The notes under the pieces are model-generated. The model was given only the letters and a program-made list of their open reading frames with translations. It searched no databases and was not told the DNA's origin. A stretch of 64,000 nt of DNA from NCBI RefSeq assembly GCF_000009625.1, contig NC_002678.2:1860001-1924000 (forward strand), read 5' to 3'. The position numbers and the translations under genes are program-made. Position 1 is the stretch's first letter. Each line of letters opens with the position of its first letter. Origin of the DNA: Mesorhizobium japonicum MAFF 303099 (GTDB lineage: Bacteria > Pseudomonadota > Alphaproteobacteria > Rhizobiales > Rhizobiaceae). Shown here piece by piece: positions 36,118 through 44,703 of this stretch.

Positions 36118-37446
36118 ATGAGCCGGGATGATCCTTTCGGACTGTCGGAGGATCGCGAACGCACACGCATCAGGCTGGCGGGCGCCGCGCCACGGCCGAT
36201 GGCGCCGCTGGCACCGGGCGCGCCGGTCAAAAGGGCGCGCGCCCATCCCAACACGCTCATCAATATCTTCGCGCCATTGCTCGAATTCGCGCCGGAGCTC
36301 GAAAGCGCGCTGGCGCCGGAGAACCCGGAAGCGATGCGCACGCGCCTGCTAGACGAGCTGGTTCAGGCGCGCGACGCCGCGATGGCGGCAGGCTCTTCGC
36401 TGGAGCGCGCCGACCAGGCGGCCTGGGCCGTGGCGGCGTTGCTCGACGACCTCGCGCTGAACACGCCATGGGGTGGCGCCAGCGCCTGGCCGCGCCAGCC
36501 GCTGGTGGTCATGCTGCGTGGCGATGTCGATGCCGGTACCCAGTTTTTCACCCGCCTTGACGAGCTGGAGCGCCATCCCAACCGCGACCGCGAGATGCTG
36601 GAGCTTCAGTATTACTGCCTGGCGCTCGGCTTCCGCGGCAAGTACCGGGTGCCCGGCCGCGCCGGCGACCGCTCGCTCAATGCCGTGCGTGTGGCAGCCG
36701 CGCGCTTCCTGCGCAATGCCGACGCCGAGGACGCGCCGCTGTCGCCGAACTGGAAAGGCGTGATCGCTTCCGACGAGCCGCAGCGCTTCATCGTTCCGAT
36801 CTGGGTGATGGCACTTGCCGCGGTTGTCGTCGCCGCCGTCGCTTATATCGGTCTGTCGATGAGCTTGAGCAGCCAGGCGGTCGAACTCTCCGCCCTCGTG
36901 CGCACGCTGCCGCCGGCCTCGCGCGCCGACGTTGCCCGCGCCGCGCCCAAGCAGGATGCGCCCGCACCCGAACCGCCACAGCCGGTCGATTTCGCGCTGC
37001 TGCCCGCATTCAAGGCCGAAGCGCCGGCGAGCCTCAAGGACGCGCTCAGCGGCACTGAGAGCGTCTCGCTGGCCAAGCTGATCATCCAGTCCTCCAACCC
37101 CGAACTCTTCCAGTCTTCGCGGCCGACACTGTCGCAAGGCTATGAACCGCTGATCCAGTCGATCGCCAAGGTGATCCTCGCCAATCAGGAGCTGATCGGA
37201 AACATCACGATCGTCGGCCATACCGACAATGTGCGCCTGCAAAGGTCCAATCCGCTCGCGAGCAACCAGCGGCTCTCGGAGGCGCGTGCCCAAACCATAG
37301 CGGACCTCCTGGTGCAGGCTGGCGTGCCACAGGAGCGCATCCATTCCGAAGGCCGCGCCGACTCCGATCCGGTCGCCGACAACTCGACGCGCGAGGGCCG
37401 CGCGCTCAACCGGCGCGTCGAGGTCCTGGTCGAAAAGAGGCTCTGA
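36118..37446 (+). CDS. tssL: TssL1 (DotU-OmpA), T6SS inner-membrane protein
   Basis: A 442-residue TssL with a DotU/IcmH cytoplasmic domain (about 40-215: ALIN-like NTLINIFAPLLEF, ELLDELVQARDAAMAAG, MLELQYYCLALGFRGKYRVP), one membrane span (VPIWVMALAAVVVAAVAYIG, about 225-245), and a C-terminal periplasmic OmpA domain (IVGHTDNVRLQRSNPLASNQ, LNRRVEVLVEKRL) that can bind peptidoglycan. It recruits the baseplate to TssM. GTGAGG precedes ATG 36118. Only one base separates it from tssM1. A second TssL of the same architecture is encoded at 50475. Confidence 0.94.
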   Translation: MSRDDPFGLSEDRERTRIRLAGAAPRPMAPLAPGAPVKRARAHPNTLINIFAPLLEFAPELESALAPENPEAMRTRLLDELVQARDAAMAAGSSLERADQAAWAVAALLDDLALNTPWGGASAWPRQPLVVMLRGDVDAGTQFFTRLDELERHPNRDREMLELQYYCLALGFRGKYRVPGRAGDRSLNAVRVAAARFLRNADAEDAPLSPNWKGVIASDEPQRFIVPIWVMALAAVVVAAVAYIGLSMSLSSQAVELSALVRTLPPASRADVARAAPKQDAPAPEPPQPVDFALLPAFKAEAPASLKDALSGTESVSLAKLIIQSSNPELFQSSRPTLSQGYEPLIQSIAKVILANQELIGNITIVGHTDNVRLQRSNPLASNQRLSEARAQTIADLLVQAGVPQERIHSEGRADSDPVADNSTREGRALNRRVEVLVEKRL

Positions 37447-37447
37447 G

Positions 37448-40400
37448 ATGTTCATCCTGCGCTTCCTCTGGGCGGTCATCACTTCGCGCTTTCTCTGGAC
37501 GCTGATCGGCATAGCGCTGCTTTCGCTTTTGATCTGGGTGTTCGGCCCGATCGTCCAGGTCGGCCAGTACGCGCCGTTCGAATCCGACAATGTGCGCATC
37601 GCCATCATCGCGGGGCTGATCATCCTGTGGCTGATCTGGCTGATCATCGCGCAACGGCGCGCGATCCGCGCCAACCGCATGTTCGTCGCCGAGATCGCGG
37701 CACCCGTGACCGAAAAGCAGCTGACCCCCGGCGAGGAGAGCGTTGCAGCCGTCGGTGCCAAGTTCGGCGAGGTCATGGCCGAGCTCAAGCGGCGCAAGCT
37801 CGGCGGACGGAAATTCCTGCGCGAGATGCCGTGGTATGTGATCGTCGGGCCTCCGGCCACCGGCAAGACCACGGCATTGCGCCAGTCGGGCCTCAATTTT
37901 CCAATCGATCTGACCGATGATCTGCAGGGTGTCGGCGGCACGCGCAACTGCGACTGGTTTTTCTCCGAGAACGCAGTGCTGATCGACACTGCGGGCCGCT
38001 ACGTCCAGCAGGAGAGCCAGCCGGACGTCGACGCCGCAGAATGGCTGGGCTTCCTGGACCTTTTGAAGAAGCACCGGGGCCGGCGCGCGCTCAACGGCGT
38101 CATCGTCGCGCTGTCGATCGATGCGCTCTCGGAGGGCGACGAAGCGATCAAGGCGCACGGCCGCAAGATCCGCCGCCGACTGGCGGAGCTCAACGATCGC
38201 CTGGAGATTCGTCTGCCTGTCTACCTGATGCTGACGAAGGCCGACCTGATCAAAGGGTTCGAAGCCTTCTTCGGCGGCTTGTCGACAAGTGCGCGCGAGC
38301 AAGTGTGGGGAACCACCTTTCCGCTGGATGCCCGCGTCAACGCCGGCATGATCGAGGCGGAGCTGGCCAGGCTTGGCACCGAGCTGGAGCGAAGGTTGGT
38401 GCCGCGCCTTGAGGACGAAGACAAGCTTGCCTCGCGCGCCGAGATCTTTCGTTTTCCGGCGCAGTTGGCGAGCCTCCGCGGGCCGATCCAGGTGTTGATC
38501 GAGGCCATGTTCGGCGAAAGCCGCTACGAGGAAGCCGCATGGCTGCGTGGCCTTTATCTGACATCGGCGACACAGGAAGGAGCCCCCATCGACCGCCTGA
38601 CCGCGGCGTTGTCATCGTCCTTCGGGCTGCCGCCGCGCCGCGCCATGCCGGCGGCGCGCGTCGAGAAGCGCAGCTTCTTCCTCAGGAACCTTCTCACCGA
38701 AGTGATCTTCAAGGAGGCGGGCCTTGGCACATTCGATCCGCTGGCGCAGCGCCGCCGCGCCTGGATCTGGCGCGGGGCCGCCGCCGCCTGTGCGCTCGCG
38801 GCCCTGCTGGCCGGCGGACTGTTCACCTGGTCCTACCTCGACAACCGCAATGCGATCACCGAACAGGCCGGCCAGTTCGAAGCCCTGCAGGGGCCGCTCA
38901 CGCAAGTGGCCGCCACGCCGGCCGCGGTCGAGCAGCCGACCATGGATGGCGCGCTGGCGGCGATGGACGCGGTGGCGACCGCCCGAACGCCGCCACCAGA
39001 CGCCGTCCATAATCTGCTCGGCCCGACCGCTTCGCCGGAGTTGGTGCGCGCGCAGACCGATACCTACGACCATGCGCTGCGCAACGTGCTCGAGCCGCAT
39101 ATGGTCGCCCTGCTCGAGGCCACGATGTGGCGGCAAATCCGCGATCCGGATTTCATGCTTGGCGCGCTGAAGACCTACCGGATGATGACCGGCCTGTCGC
39201 AGATGGACACCGATTTCGTCCAGAACTGGTGGGTGAACAGCCTGCCGCAATTCGCGCCGGCTCCGCCTTTCCCCACGGCCGACGCCGAAGAGCACCAAAT
39301 CGCCGCCATCCGCCGCATGGCCGTCGACGACAGCTACATCGCCCCGGACAAGGCACTGGTCGCGGAGGCGCTGAAGACTGTATGCACGATCTCACTGCCG
39401 GAGCGCGCCTACAAGCAGCTCCTCGCCGACCCGGAAGTAGCCGCCCTCAAGGAATGGGTGCCGGCCAATTTCGCCGGGCCGAACGGCGCCAAGGTGTTCG
39501 CGCGCCGCTCCGACAAGACGTTGCGCGTCGGCGTTCCTGGCCCCTACACCTATGCCGGTTTCCACGACGCGATCCTCGACCGGGTCGAGGATGTAGCCGG
39601 ACAGGCGGCCCTCGATCGCGCGGTGTTTGCCGGCGGCTGCTCGGAGAATTCGGAGACGTCGGTCTCGGCGCTCTCGCAAGACATCTTGAAGCTCTACTAT
39701 GACGACTATATCGCCCAGTGGGACTCCTTCCTGCGTGACATGCGGCTTGCGCCGCTTACAGATCTCAACATCGCCAGTGAAAACCTCAAGGATCTTTCCA
39801 GCGCCGACTCCGCGCTGAAGCGCCTGTTGACGGCAGTGGTGCAGGAGACCGACCTCACCCGCTCCGACGATGCGCCGGCCGACGACAAAAGTGGCGCTGC
39901 CGCCAAGAGCGGCTCCAAGCTGCTCAGCAAACTCGGCAAGCTGGGCAAGGTGGTGACCTCGGGCGCCAAGCTCCTGCCGCGTGCCGGCTCCGCCAACCAG
40001 GTGGACATGACCGGCAGCTTGGTTGCTGATCATTTCAAGCCGCTCAAAGGCACCATCGCCCAGGTCGACGGCCAGCCGCCAGCGCTCGACGCCGCCGTCG
40101 TGGCGCTGACGGCGCTGTCGAATGTGTTGCAGACGGTGACCGCCAATCCCAACCCGCAGGATGCGATCAAGAAGCAGGGCGGCCTCGCCGAACTGACAGG
40201 CGCGGTCGCCAGGCAGGCGCAGATCCTGCCCTCGCCGATCAACGAGTGGCTGGGCGGCATTGCCGGCGACACCAGCGGCCTGTCGCAGAAGGCCGTCACC
40301 AACGAGCTCAACGCCATCTGGCGGGCTGACATCCTGCCCTTCTGCCAGGCGGCGCTCAACAACCGCTATCCGTTCAGCCCGGACAGCGCGGTCGATGTCA

Positions 40401-40990
40401 ATGTGCGCGACTTCCAACGTCTGTTCGGACCGACCGGCCTGATCGATGCCTTCACCACCGACCATTTGATCAACTATGTCGACACCGCAAGCGAGCCGTG
40501 GAAATGGCGTGCCGATTTCGGCCTCGACCCGGCGGCGCTCGCAGCGTTCGAGCAGGCGAGGCATATTCGCGACGATCTGTTTCCGGGCGGCACCGGCCCG
40601 GTGATGAACTTCACGCTGGAGCCCAAGGACCTCTCCCCCAACGTGGCGCGGGTCACGCTTAACCTCGATGGCCAGAACCTCGTCTACTACAACAACGCCA
40701 CCAGACCGCAACCGATGACGTGGCCCGGCAAGGATGGCACCGGGGTGATCTCGCTCGCCTTCCAGCCGGTCGACGGCTCGCCCGAAGTGATGCTCAACGA
40801 GACCGGCAGCTGGGCGTGGCTCAGAATGCTGCGCGGCGGCCGCTTCGCCGCGACCAAGCTCACCGACGTCTACAGCCTGCGGCTCGGCACGAAGGGGATG
40901 TGGGCCGATTTCGAACTCAAGGCCGCCAGCGTCGAGAACCCCTACACGCTCGAAATGTTCAAGAAGTTCACATGTCCGCCGCAGATCTGA
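37448..40990 (+). CDS. tssM: TssM1 (IcmF), T6SS membrane-complex protein
   Basis: A 1180-residue TssM. It starts with two membrane spans (LWTLIGIALLSLLIWVFGPI and IAIIAGLIILWLIWLIIAQ), followed by a cytoplasmic NTPase domain with intact Walker A GPPATGKTTALRQSG (about 138), DTAGRYVQQESQ and TKADLIKGF, a third span near residue 445 (AAAACALAALLAGGLFTWSY) and a long periplasmic part to the TssJ-binding C-terminus. It spans the envelope with TssL and TssJ. The tagF gene starts 18 bases before its stop. The paralogue at 51989 is of almost the same length. Confidence 0.95.
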   Translation: MFILRFLWAVITSRFLWTLIGIALLSLLIWVFGPIVQVGQYAPFESDNVRIAIIAGLIILWLIWLIIAQRRAIRANRMFVAEIAAPVTEKQLTPGEESVAAVGAKFGEVMAELKRRKLGGRKFLREMPWYVIVGPPATGKTTALRQSGLNFPIDLTDDLQGVGGTRNCDWFFSENAVLIDTAGRYVQQESQPDVDAAEWLGFLDLLKKHRGRRALNGVIVALSIDALSEGDEAIKAHGRKIRRRLAELNDRLEIRLPVYLMLTKADLIKGFEAFFGGLSTSAREQVWGTTFPLDARVNAGMIEAELARLGTELERRLVPRLEDEDKLASRAEIFRFPAQLASLRGPIQVLIEAMFGESRYEEAAWLRGLYLTSATQEGAPIDRLTAALSSSFGLPPRRAMPAARVEKRSFFLRNLLTEVIFKEAGLGTFDPLAQRRRAWIWRGAAAACALAALLAGGLFTWSYLDNRNAITEQAGQFEALQGPLTQVAATPAAVEQPTMDGALAAMDAVATARTPPPDAVHNLLGPTASPELVRAQTDTYDHALRNVLEPHMVALLEATMWRQIRDPDFMLGALKTYRMMTGLSQMDTDFVQNWWVNSLPQFAPAPPFPTADAEEHQIAAIRRMAVDDSYIAPDKALVAEALKTVCTISLPERAYKQLLADPEVAALKEWVPANFAGPNGAKVFARRSDKTLRVGVPGPYTYAGFHDAILDRVEDVAGQAALDRAVFAGGCSENSETSVSALSQDILKLYYDDYIAQWDSFLRDMRLAPLTDLNIASENLKDLSSADSALKRLLTAVVQETDLTRSDDAPADDKSGAAAKSGSKLLSKLGKLGKVVTSGAKLLPRAGSANQVDMTGSLVADHFKPLKGTIAQVDGQPPALDAAVVALTALSNVLQTVTANPNPQDAIKKQGGLAELTGAVARQAQILPSPINEWLGGIAGDTSGLSQKAVTNELNAIWRADILPFCQAALNNRYPFSPDSAVDVNVRDFQRLFGPTGLIDAFTTDHLINYVDTASEPWKWRADFGLDPAALAAFEQARHIRDDLFPGGTGPVMNFTLEPKDLSPNVARVTLNLDGQNLVYYNNATRPQPMTWPGKDGTGVISLAFQPVDGSPEVMLNETGSWAWLRMLRGGRFAATKLTDVYSLRLGTKGMWADFELKAASVENPYTLEMFKKFTCPPQI

Positions 40991-41514
40991 TCGTGCCCGG
41001 CTTCTATGGCAAGATGCCCGCCACCGGCGATTTCGTGACCCGGCGGCTGCCGGCGGATTTCGTGCGTGGATGGGACCGCTGGCTGGCGCGGCATATCGTG
41101 CCGCTGTTCGGACTCAAAACCTGGCCGCAGCACATTGCGCTGCGTTTCCTCAGCGGGCCTGGTTCCTTCGGCGCCTCGGCCGGCATTGTACTGCAAAGCG
41201 CCGACAGGGTCGGCCGGCAATTTCCATTGAGCGTCGTCGCAAGGCTGCCAAAGGCGCCCCTTAAGCTGGCTTTTTCGGACGCATGGTTCGAAAGCATCGA
41301 GACCCACGCCTTGGCTGCGCAGCGAGGCGAGTTGACGCCCGACGAACTCGACGCGGCACTGGCCGCCCTGCCCGTTCCGCTGATCGATGACGAGGGCGAT
41401 CTCATCGACGAGTTCGTGGCGTGGACGGCGCATACGGATATTTTCGATGTCGATCAGCAAGCGCCGCAGCCGGTGCTGGAGCAGATCTTCGCCGCAAGCT
41501 GGGAGACCAGCTGA
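40972..41514 (+). CDS. tagF: TagF, T6SS accessory regulator
   Basis: A 180-residue TagF, smaller than TagF-PppA fusions. LIVPGFYGKMPATGDFVTRR, LPADFVRGWDRWLARHIVPL and LRFLSGPGSFGASAGIVLQS are typical. TagF restrains T6SS assembly, in some bacteria by binding the FHA protein independently of the kinase. Its ATG lies inside tssM1, and its stop overlaps the start of the DUF2169 gene (TGATG), so tagF and the effector module are translationally linked. Confidence 0.92.
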   Translation: MSAADLIVPGFYGKMPATGDFVTRRLPADFVRGWDRWLARHIVPLFGLKTWPQHIALRFLSGPGSFGASAGIVLQSADRVGRQFPLSVVARLPKAPLKLAFSDAWFESIETHALAAQRGELTPDELDAALAALPVPLIDDEGDLIDEFVAWTAHTDIFDVDQQAPQPVLEQIFAASWETS

Positions 41515-42617
41515 TGCAGATCTGGAACCAGATGGGCTATCCGCATCAGTTCACCATGGGCATGGACAAGGCCGGCCACGAATGGATCGTGGTCGTGGTC
41601 AAGGGCACTTTCGATTTTCCGACGAACCCTGGCGGGCCGGTGCAGAAATCGGCTGAACAGGTTCCGCTGGTCATGGCCGACACGCAAACCGGTGTGCCTG
41701 GCTATTCGGCAACGTTGTGGGAGACGGATTTCGCTTTCCGCAAGCCGCGCTGCGACGTGATCGCCAATGGCTGCGCCTATGCGCCGGGCGGACGGCCGGC
41801 GGAGCGGGTGCCGGTCGGCATCAAGGTCGGCAACTGGTCAAAACTGTTCGAGGTGGTTGGCCACCGCGAATGGCGCTCCATCGGCCCCGTCTTTACCGCC
41901 ACGTCGCCGCAACCCTTCCTGAAACTGCCGATCTCCTATGACGTTGCCTGGGGTGGCGTCGACAGGCTGGATCCAGAAGACAAGCTTCCCGCCAGCTATA
42001 AATACAACCCGGTCGGAACCGGATGGTCGCGCACCAAGAACCAGCGTCTCATTCCCGGCCTGCGGCTGCCGAACACGCAAGCGGTTAACGAAGAAATTCG
42101 TTCACCCTTCGGCGACTACAAGCCAATGAGTTTCGGACCGATGGGCCGTGGGTGGCCCGGCCGCATCGAGTATGGCGGCACCTACGACCAGAACTGGACT
42201 GATAACATCTTTCCCTTCCTACCCCCCGATTTCGATGAGCGCTATTTCCAGATGGCGCCACCGGACCAGCAGATCGACCATCCAAGGGGCGGCGAGGATG
42301 TGCAGCTGATCAATCTGACGCCGATGGGCAAGGAGGTTTTCCGCCTGCCGGCGACGGCGTTGCAGATGACCTTGTTCAAGGAGCAGGACAAGGTATTCGA
42401 CGGTGAACGGTCTCCGGACACCATCCTGTTCGATCTAGAAAATCGACGATTCTCGCTGGTTTGGCGGTTGCAGCAGCGGCTCAAGCGCACGATCCTCGAT
42501 TTTTCGGAATGCTGGATCGGGCCGCCGACGCAATCCATGCTGCGCGCACGAGCGACCGGGCGAACCTATGTCCGTGCAAATGGTGCTGACGCGGAAGAAG
42601 AAATCGAGGAGGCATGA
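41514..42617 (+). CDS. DUF2169 protein, probable effector-loading adaptor
   Basis: A 367-residue DUF2169 protein. Recognisable parts are GHEWIVVVVKGTFDFPTNPG, the AYAPGGRPAERVPVGIKVGN stretch, YDVAWGGVDR and KLPASYKYNPVGTGWSR. In Agrobacterium a DUF2169 protein is needed to load a DNase effector on VgrG, and these proteins generally sit upstream of PAAR-like effectors. It is soluble, without signal or membrane segment. Its start overlaps the tagF stop and its stop overlaps the next start. By position it probably carries the PAAR-nuclease at 43654 to the VgrG encoded at 46557; that pairing is inference. Confidence 0.88.
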   Translation: MQIWNQMGYPHQFTMGMDKAGHEWIVVVVKGTFDFPTNPGGPVQKSAEQVPLVMADTQTGVPGYSATLWETDFAFRKPRCDVIANGCAYAPGGRPAERVPVGIKVGNWSKLFEVVGHREWRSIGPVFTATSPQPFLKLPISYDVAWGGVDRLDPEDKLPASYKYNPVGTGWSRTKNQRLIPGLRLPNTQAVNEEIRSPFGDYKPMSFGPMGRGWPGRIEYGGTYDQNWTDNIFPFLPPDFDERYFQMAPPDQQIDHPRGGEDVQLINLTPMGKEVFRLPATALQMTLFKEQDKVFDGERSPDTILFDLENRRFSLVWRLQQRLKRTILDFSECWIGPPTQSMLRARATGRTYVRANGADAEEEIEEA

Positions 42618-43657
42618 CACTCGAGCTCGACATCGTTTCGATCGGCATGGTGACCGCGGTCGGTCTCGACGCCCCCTCGGCATGCGCCGCGATGCGCGCC
42701 AAGCTCGATGGCTTCCAGGAAACCCGCTTCGTCGGCCCCGGCGGCGGCTGGCTGGTCGGCGCCCCGGTGCCGCTGCCGCGCAAGTTCACAGGAGAGAAAC
42801 GGCTGGCCCACATGGCTGCGGCCGCCATCCTCGAGGCCTTCGAGCCCGTTCCTGACGCACATGGCACAGCAGCGCTCATCCTCTGCCTCGCCGAAGAAGA
42901 CCGGCCCGGCCGGCTCGCCCCGGAAGCCGCACGCCTCGCTGCGCGCATCGCCGAGATCACCGGCATCGCCTCGCCGTACCGAACGCGAATCGTCGCCCAC
43001 GGCCGGCCCTCCGGCCACGTCGCACTCGACCAGGCCCGTCGGCTGCTGGCCGACCGCAGCGTACCTTACGTAATGATCTGCGGCGTCGACAGCTATCTGG
43101 CGGGACTGACGATCGACCACTATCTGGCCGAACGACGCCTGCTAACCCCAGACAACCCTAATGGCTTCATCCCCGGCGAAGCTGCCGCTGCTATCCTCTG
43201 CACCCGCCCAGGCGGCGGCACCATGCGCCTCCTCGGCCTCGGCCTGGCCCGCGAGCCGGCCTATATCTACAACCATACCGATCTTCCTCTCCGCGGCGAC
43301 GGCATGACCGCAGCCTACCGCATGGCTCTGGACGCCTCGGGGATGGAAATGCGCGATGTCGGTTACCGGATTTCGGATCTGATCGGCGAGAGCTATTTCT
43401 TCAAGCAGGCAGCGATTGCCTCGTTGCGGCTCGTCCGAGGCCATCATGGTTTCCAAGACTTCTGGAGCCCAGCTGAAAGTCTCGGCAATGTCGGAGCCGC
43501 TGTCGTGCCGATGACGGTTGGCATGGCCATAACCGCTGCCAAGAAAGGCTACGACCGAGGCGATCCGGTGCTGATCGAGTCTTCGGGCGACGACGGTGCC
43601 TGCGGTGCGATGCTGTTGACCGCGGGCCGAATGCCGCGGAGGCGGGTCGCCGCATGA
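42614..43657 (+). CDS. Thiolase-fold (ketoacyl synthase-like) protein of the effector module, probably inactive
   Basis: A 347-residue protein of the ketosynthase fold, recognisable from LDIVSIGMVTAVGLDAPSAC, PYVMICGVDSYLAGL and NGFIPGEAAAAILCTR (the GEGA region). The catalytic residues are not where they should be: the active-site Cys block reads VAHGRPSGHVALDQ, the first His block reads RISDLIGESYFF, and the second reads ESLGNVGAA with Asn for His. I take it as a non-catalytic member. Such thiolase-like proteins recur between DUF2169 and PAAR-like genes in T6SS loci. ATGA overlaps join it to both neighbours. Its role is unknown; a chaperone or scaffold is possible. Confidence 0.8.
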   Translation: MTLELDIVSIGMVTAVGLDAPSACAAMRAKLDGFQETRFVGPGGGWLVGAPVPLPRKFTGEKRLAHMAAAAILEAFEPVPDAHGTAALILCLAEEDRPGRLAPEAARLAARIAEITGIASPYRTRIVAHGRPSGHVALDQARRLLADRSVPYVMICGVDSYLAGLTIDHYLAERRLLTPDNPNGFIPGEAAAAILCTRPGGGTMRLLGLGLAREPAYIYNHTDLPLRGDGMTAAYRMALDASGMEMRDVGYRISDLIGESYFFKQAAIASLRLVRGHHGFQDFWSPAESLGNVGAAVVPMTVGMAITAAKKGYDRGDPVLIESSGDDGACGAMLLTAGRMPRRRVAA

Positions 43658-44703
43658 CCGTGTTCGCGAATGGGCTCGAGATCGCTTGCAAGGCGCAGAC
43701 CAATCAGGTGATCGCGGCTTTTCCAGATGTCTGCTTCACGCCACCGCAGACGCCGGCCACGCCGCCCGGCGTGCCGATTCCCTACCCAAGCTTCGGCACG
43801 GATTCCGACACGGACAAAGGGACGAGCACAGTCAAGATCGGCGGCAAGACCGTCACGCAGAAGAACCAGTCCTACTACACCAAGACCATGGGGACCGAAG
43901 CGGGGTGTGCGCCGAAAAAGGGCGTCGTCAGCTCGCAAAACACCGGCAAGGAGTACGCCGAAGCTTGGTCCGGCAACGTCAAGATGGATGGAGAGCCGAT
44001 CAGCCGGTTTACCGACATCTCAACGAATAACCATGCCTCGCCGGTCGGCAATGCACCGCCCTGGCCGAAGGTCGCGGCCGCCGACCTGAAACCCGGCCAG
44101 GACGCGGACTGCCTCGTCGGTTCCTATGATGACATCGCCGCTGCCTGCGCGAACGCGAAGCCTCCCGGCGAGGCGCATCATATCGTTCCGGACAAGGCCT
44201 ACCGCACGGGCACGCGGGACCAGGCGATCGCCGCTGGGGCGGCTGGCGCCTCGACCATCACGCGGACCTTCGGCAGGCAGAAGCGGAACATCGGCGAGCG
44301 CGTGAAAAACGCGCCCTCGATCGGTGAAGGCGTCTGCATCTGTATCAGCAAGTCGGCGCACAAGAAGATCCACAAGAAGGAGCGGGCAGCGCTCAAGAAG
44401 CTCGGTCAAAAGGTACCGGCCAATCTGAAAGGCGCGGCCAAGAAGGCGCATATTGAGACTATGAAAAGCAACGGCACCTGGAACACCGCGAACCTCGGTG
44501 ACATTATCGCTGAGTCGAAGAAGACGATAAGCGACATCAAGCAGGATAAGAACGGTAATCCAACGGCCGCGTGCATCGCGAAGGCAAAGGCCGCGGTAAC
44601 CAGGCAGACGGCAAACATCGGGCCGAACCAGGTCGGCCGCACGTCAGGTACGCTTCCTAACAAGGCGGCAGCGAGCAAAATGCTGAACACGACAATATCA
44701 TGA
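43654..44703 (+). CDS. PAAR-like (DUF4150) T6SS effector with AHH/HNH-type nuclease-like tail
   Basis: A 349-residue protein in two parts. Residues 1-145 are a DUF4150 PAAR-like domain (MTVFANGLEIACKAQTNQVI, FPDVCFTPPQTPATPPGVPI, TVTQKNQSYYTKTMGTEAGC) that should cap the VgrG spike. The tail (about 150-349) has GEAHHIVPDKAYRTG with H175-H176 and, later, ISKSAHKKIH with H236 and H240: an arrangement like AHH/HNH-ENDO VII nucleases of polymorphic toxins. The tail is Lys/Ala-rich and visibly lower in GC than the front half. No immunity-independent signal peptide. The gene overlaps the next by ATGA. Nuclease activity is an inference from the histidine motif. Confidence 0.82.
   Translation: MTVFANGLEIACKAQTNQVIAAFPDVCFTPPQTPATPPGVPIPYPSFGTDSDTDKGTSTVKIGGKTVTQKNQSYYTKTMGTEAGCAPKKGVVSSQNTGKEYAEAWSGNVKMDGEPISRFTDISTNNHASPVGNAPPWPKVAAADLKPGQDADCLVGSYDDIAAACANAKPPGEAHHIVPDKAYRTGTRDQAIAAGAAGASTITRTFGRQKRNIGERVKNAPSIGEGVCICISKSAHKKIHKKERAALKKLGQKVPANLKGAAKKAHIETMKSNGTWNTANLGDIIAESKKTISDIKQDKNGNPTAACIAKAKAAVTRQTANIGPNQVGRTSGTLPNKAAASKMLNTTIS

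Noticed and set aside
43654..44703. Ntox15 (Tde-type HxxD) DNase assignment for the effector tail
   Set aside because: The histidines are in AHHIVP and HKKIH contexts with no HxxD motif; AHH/HNH-like fits better.
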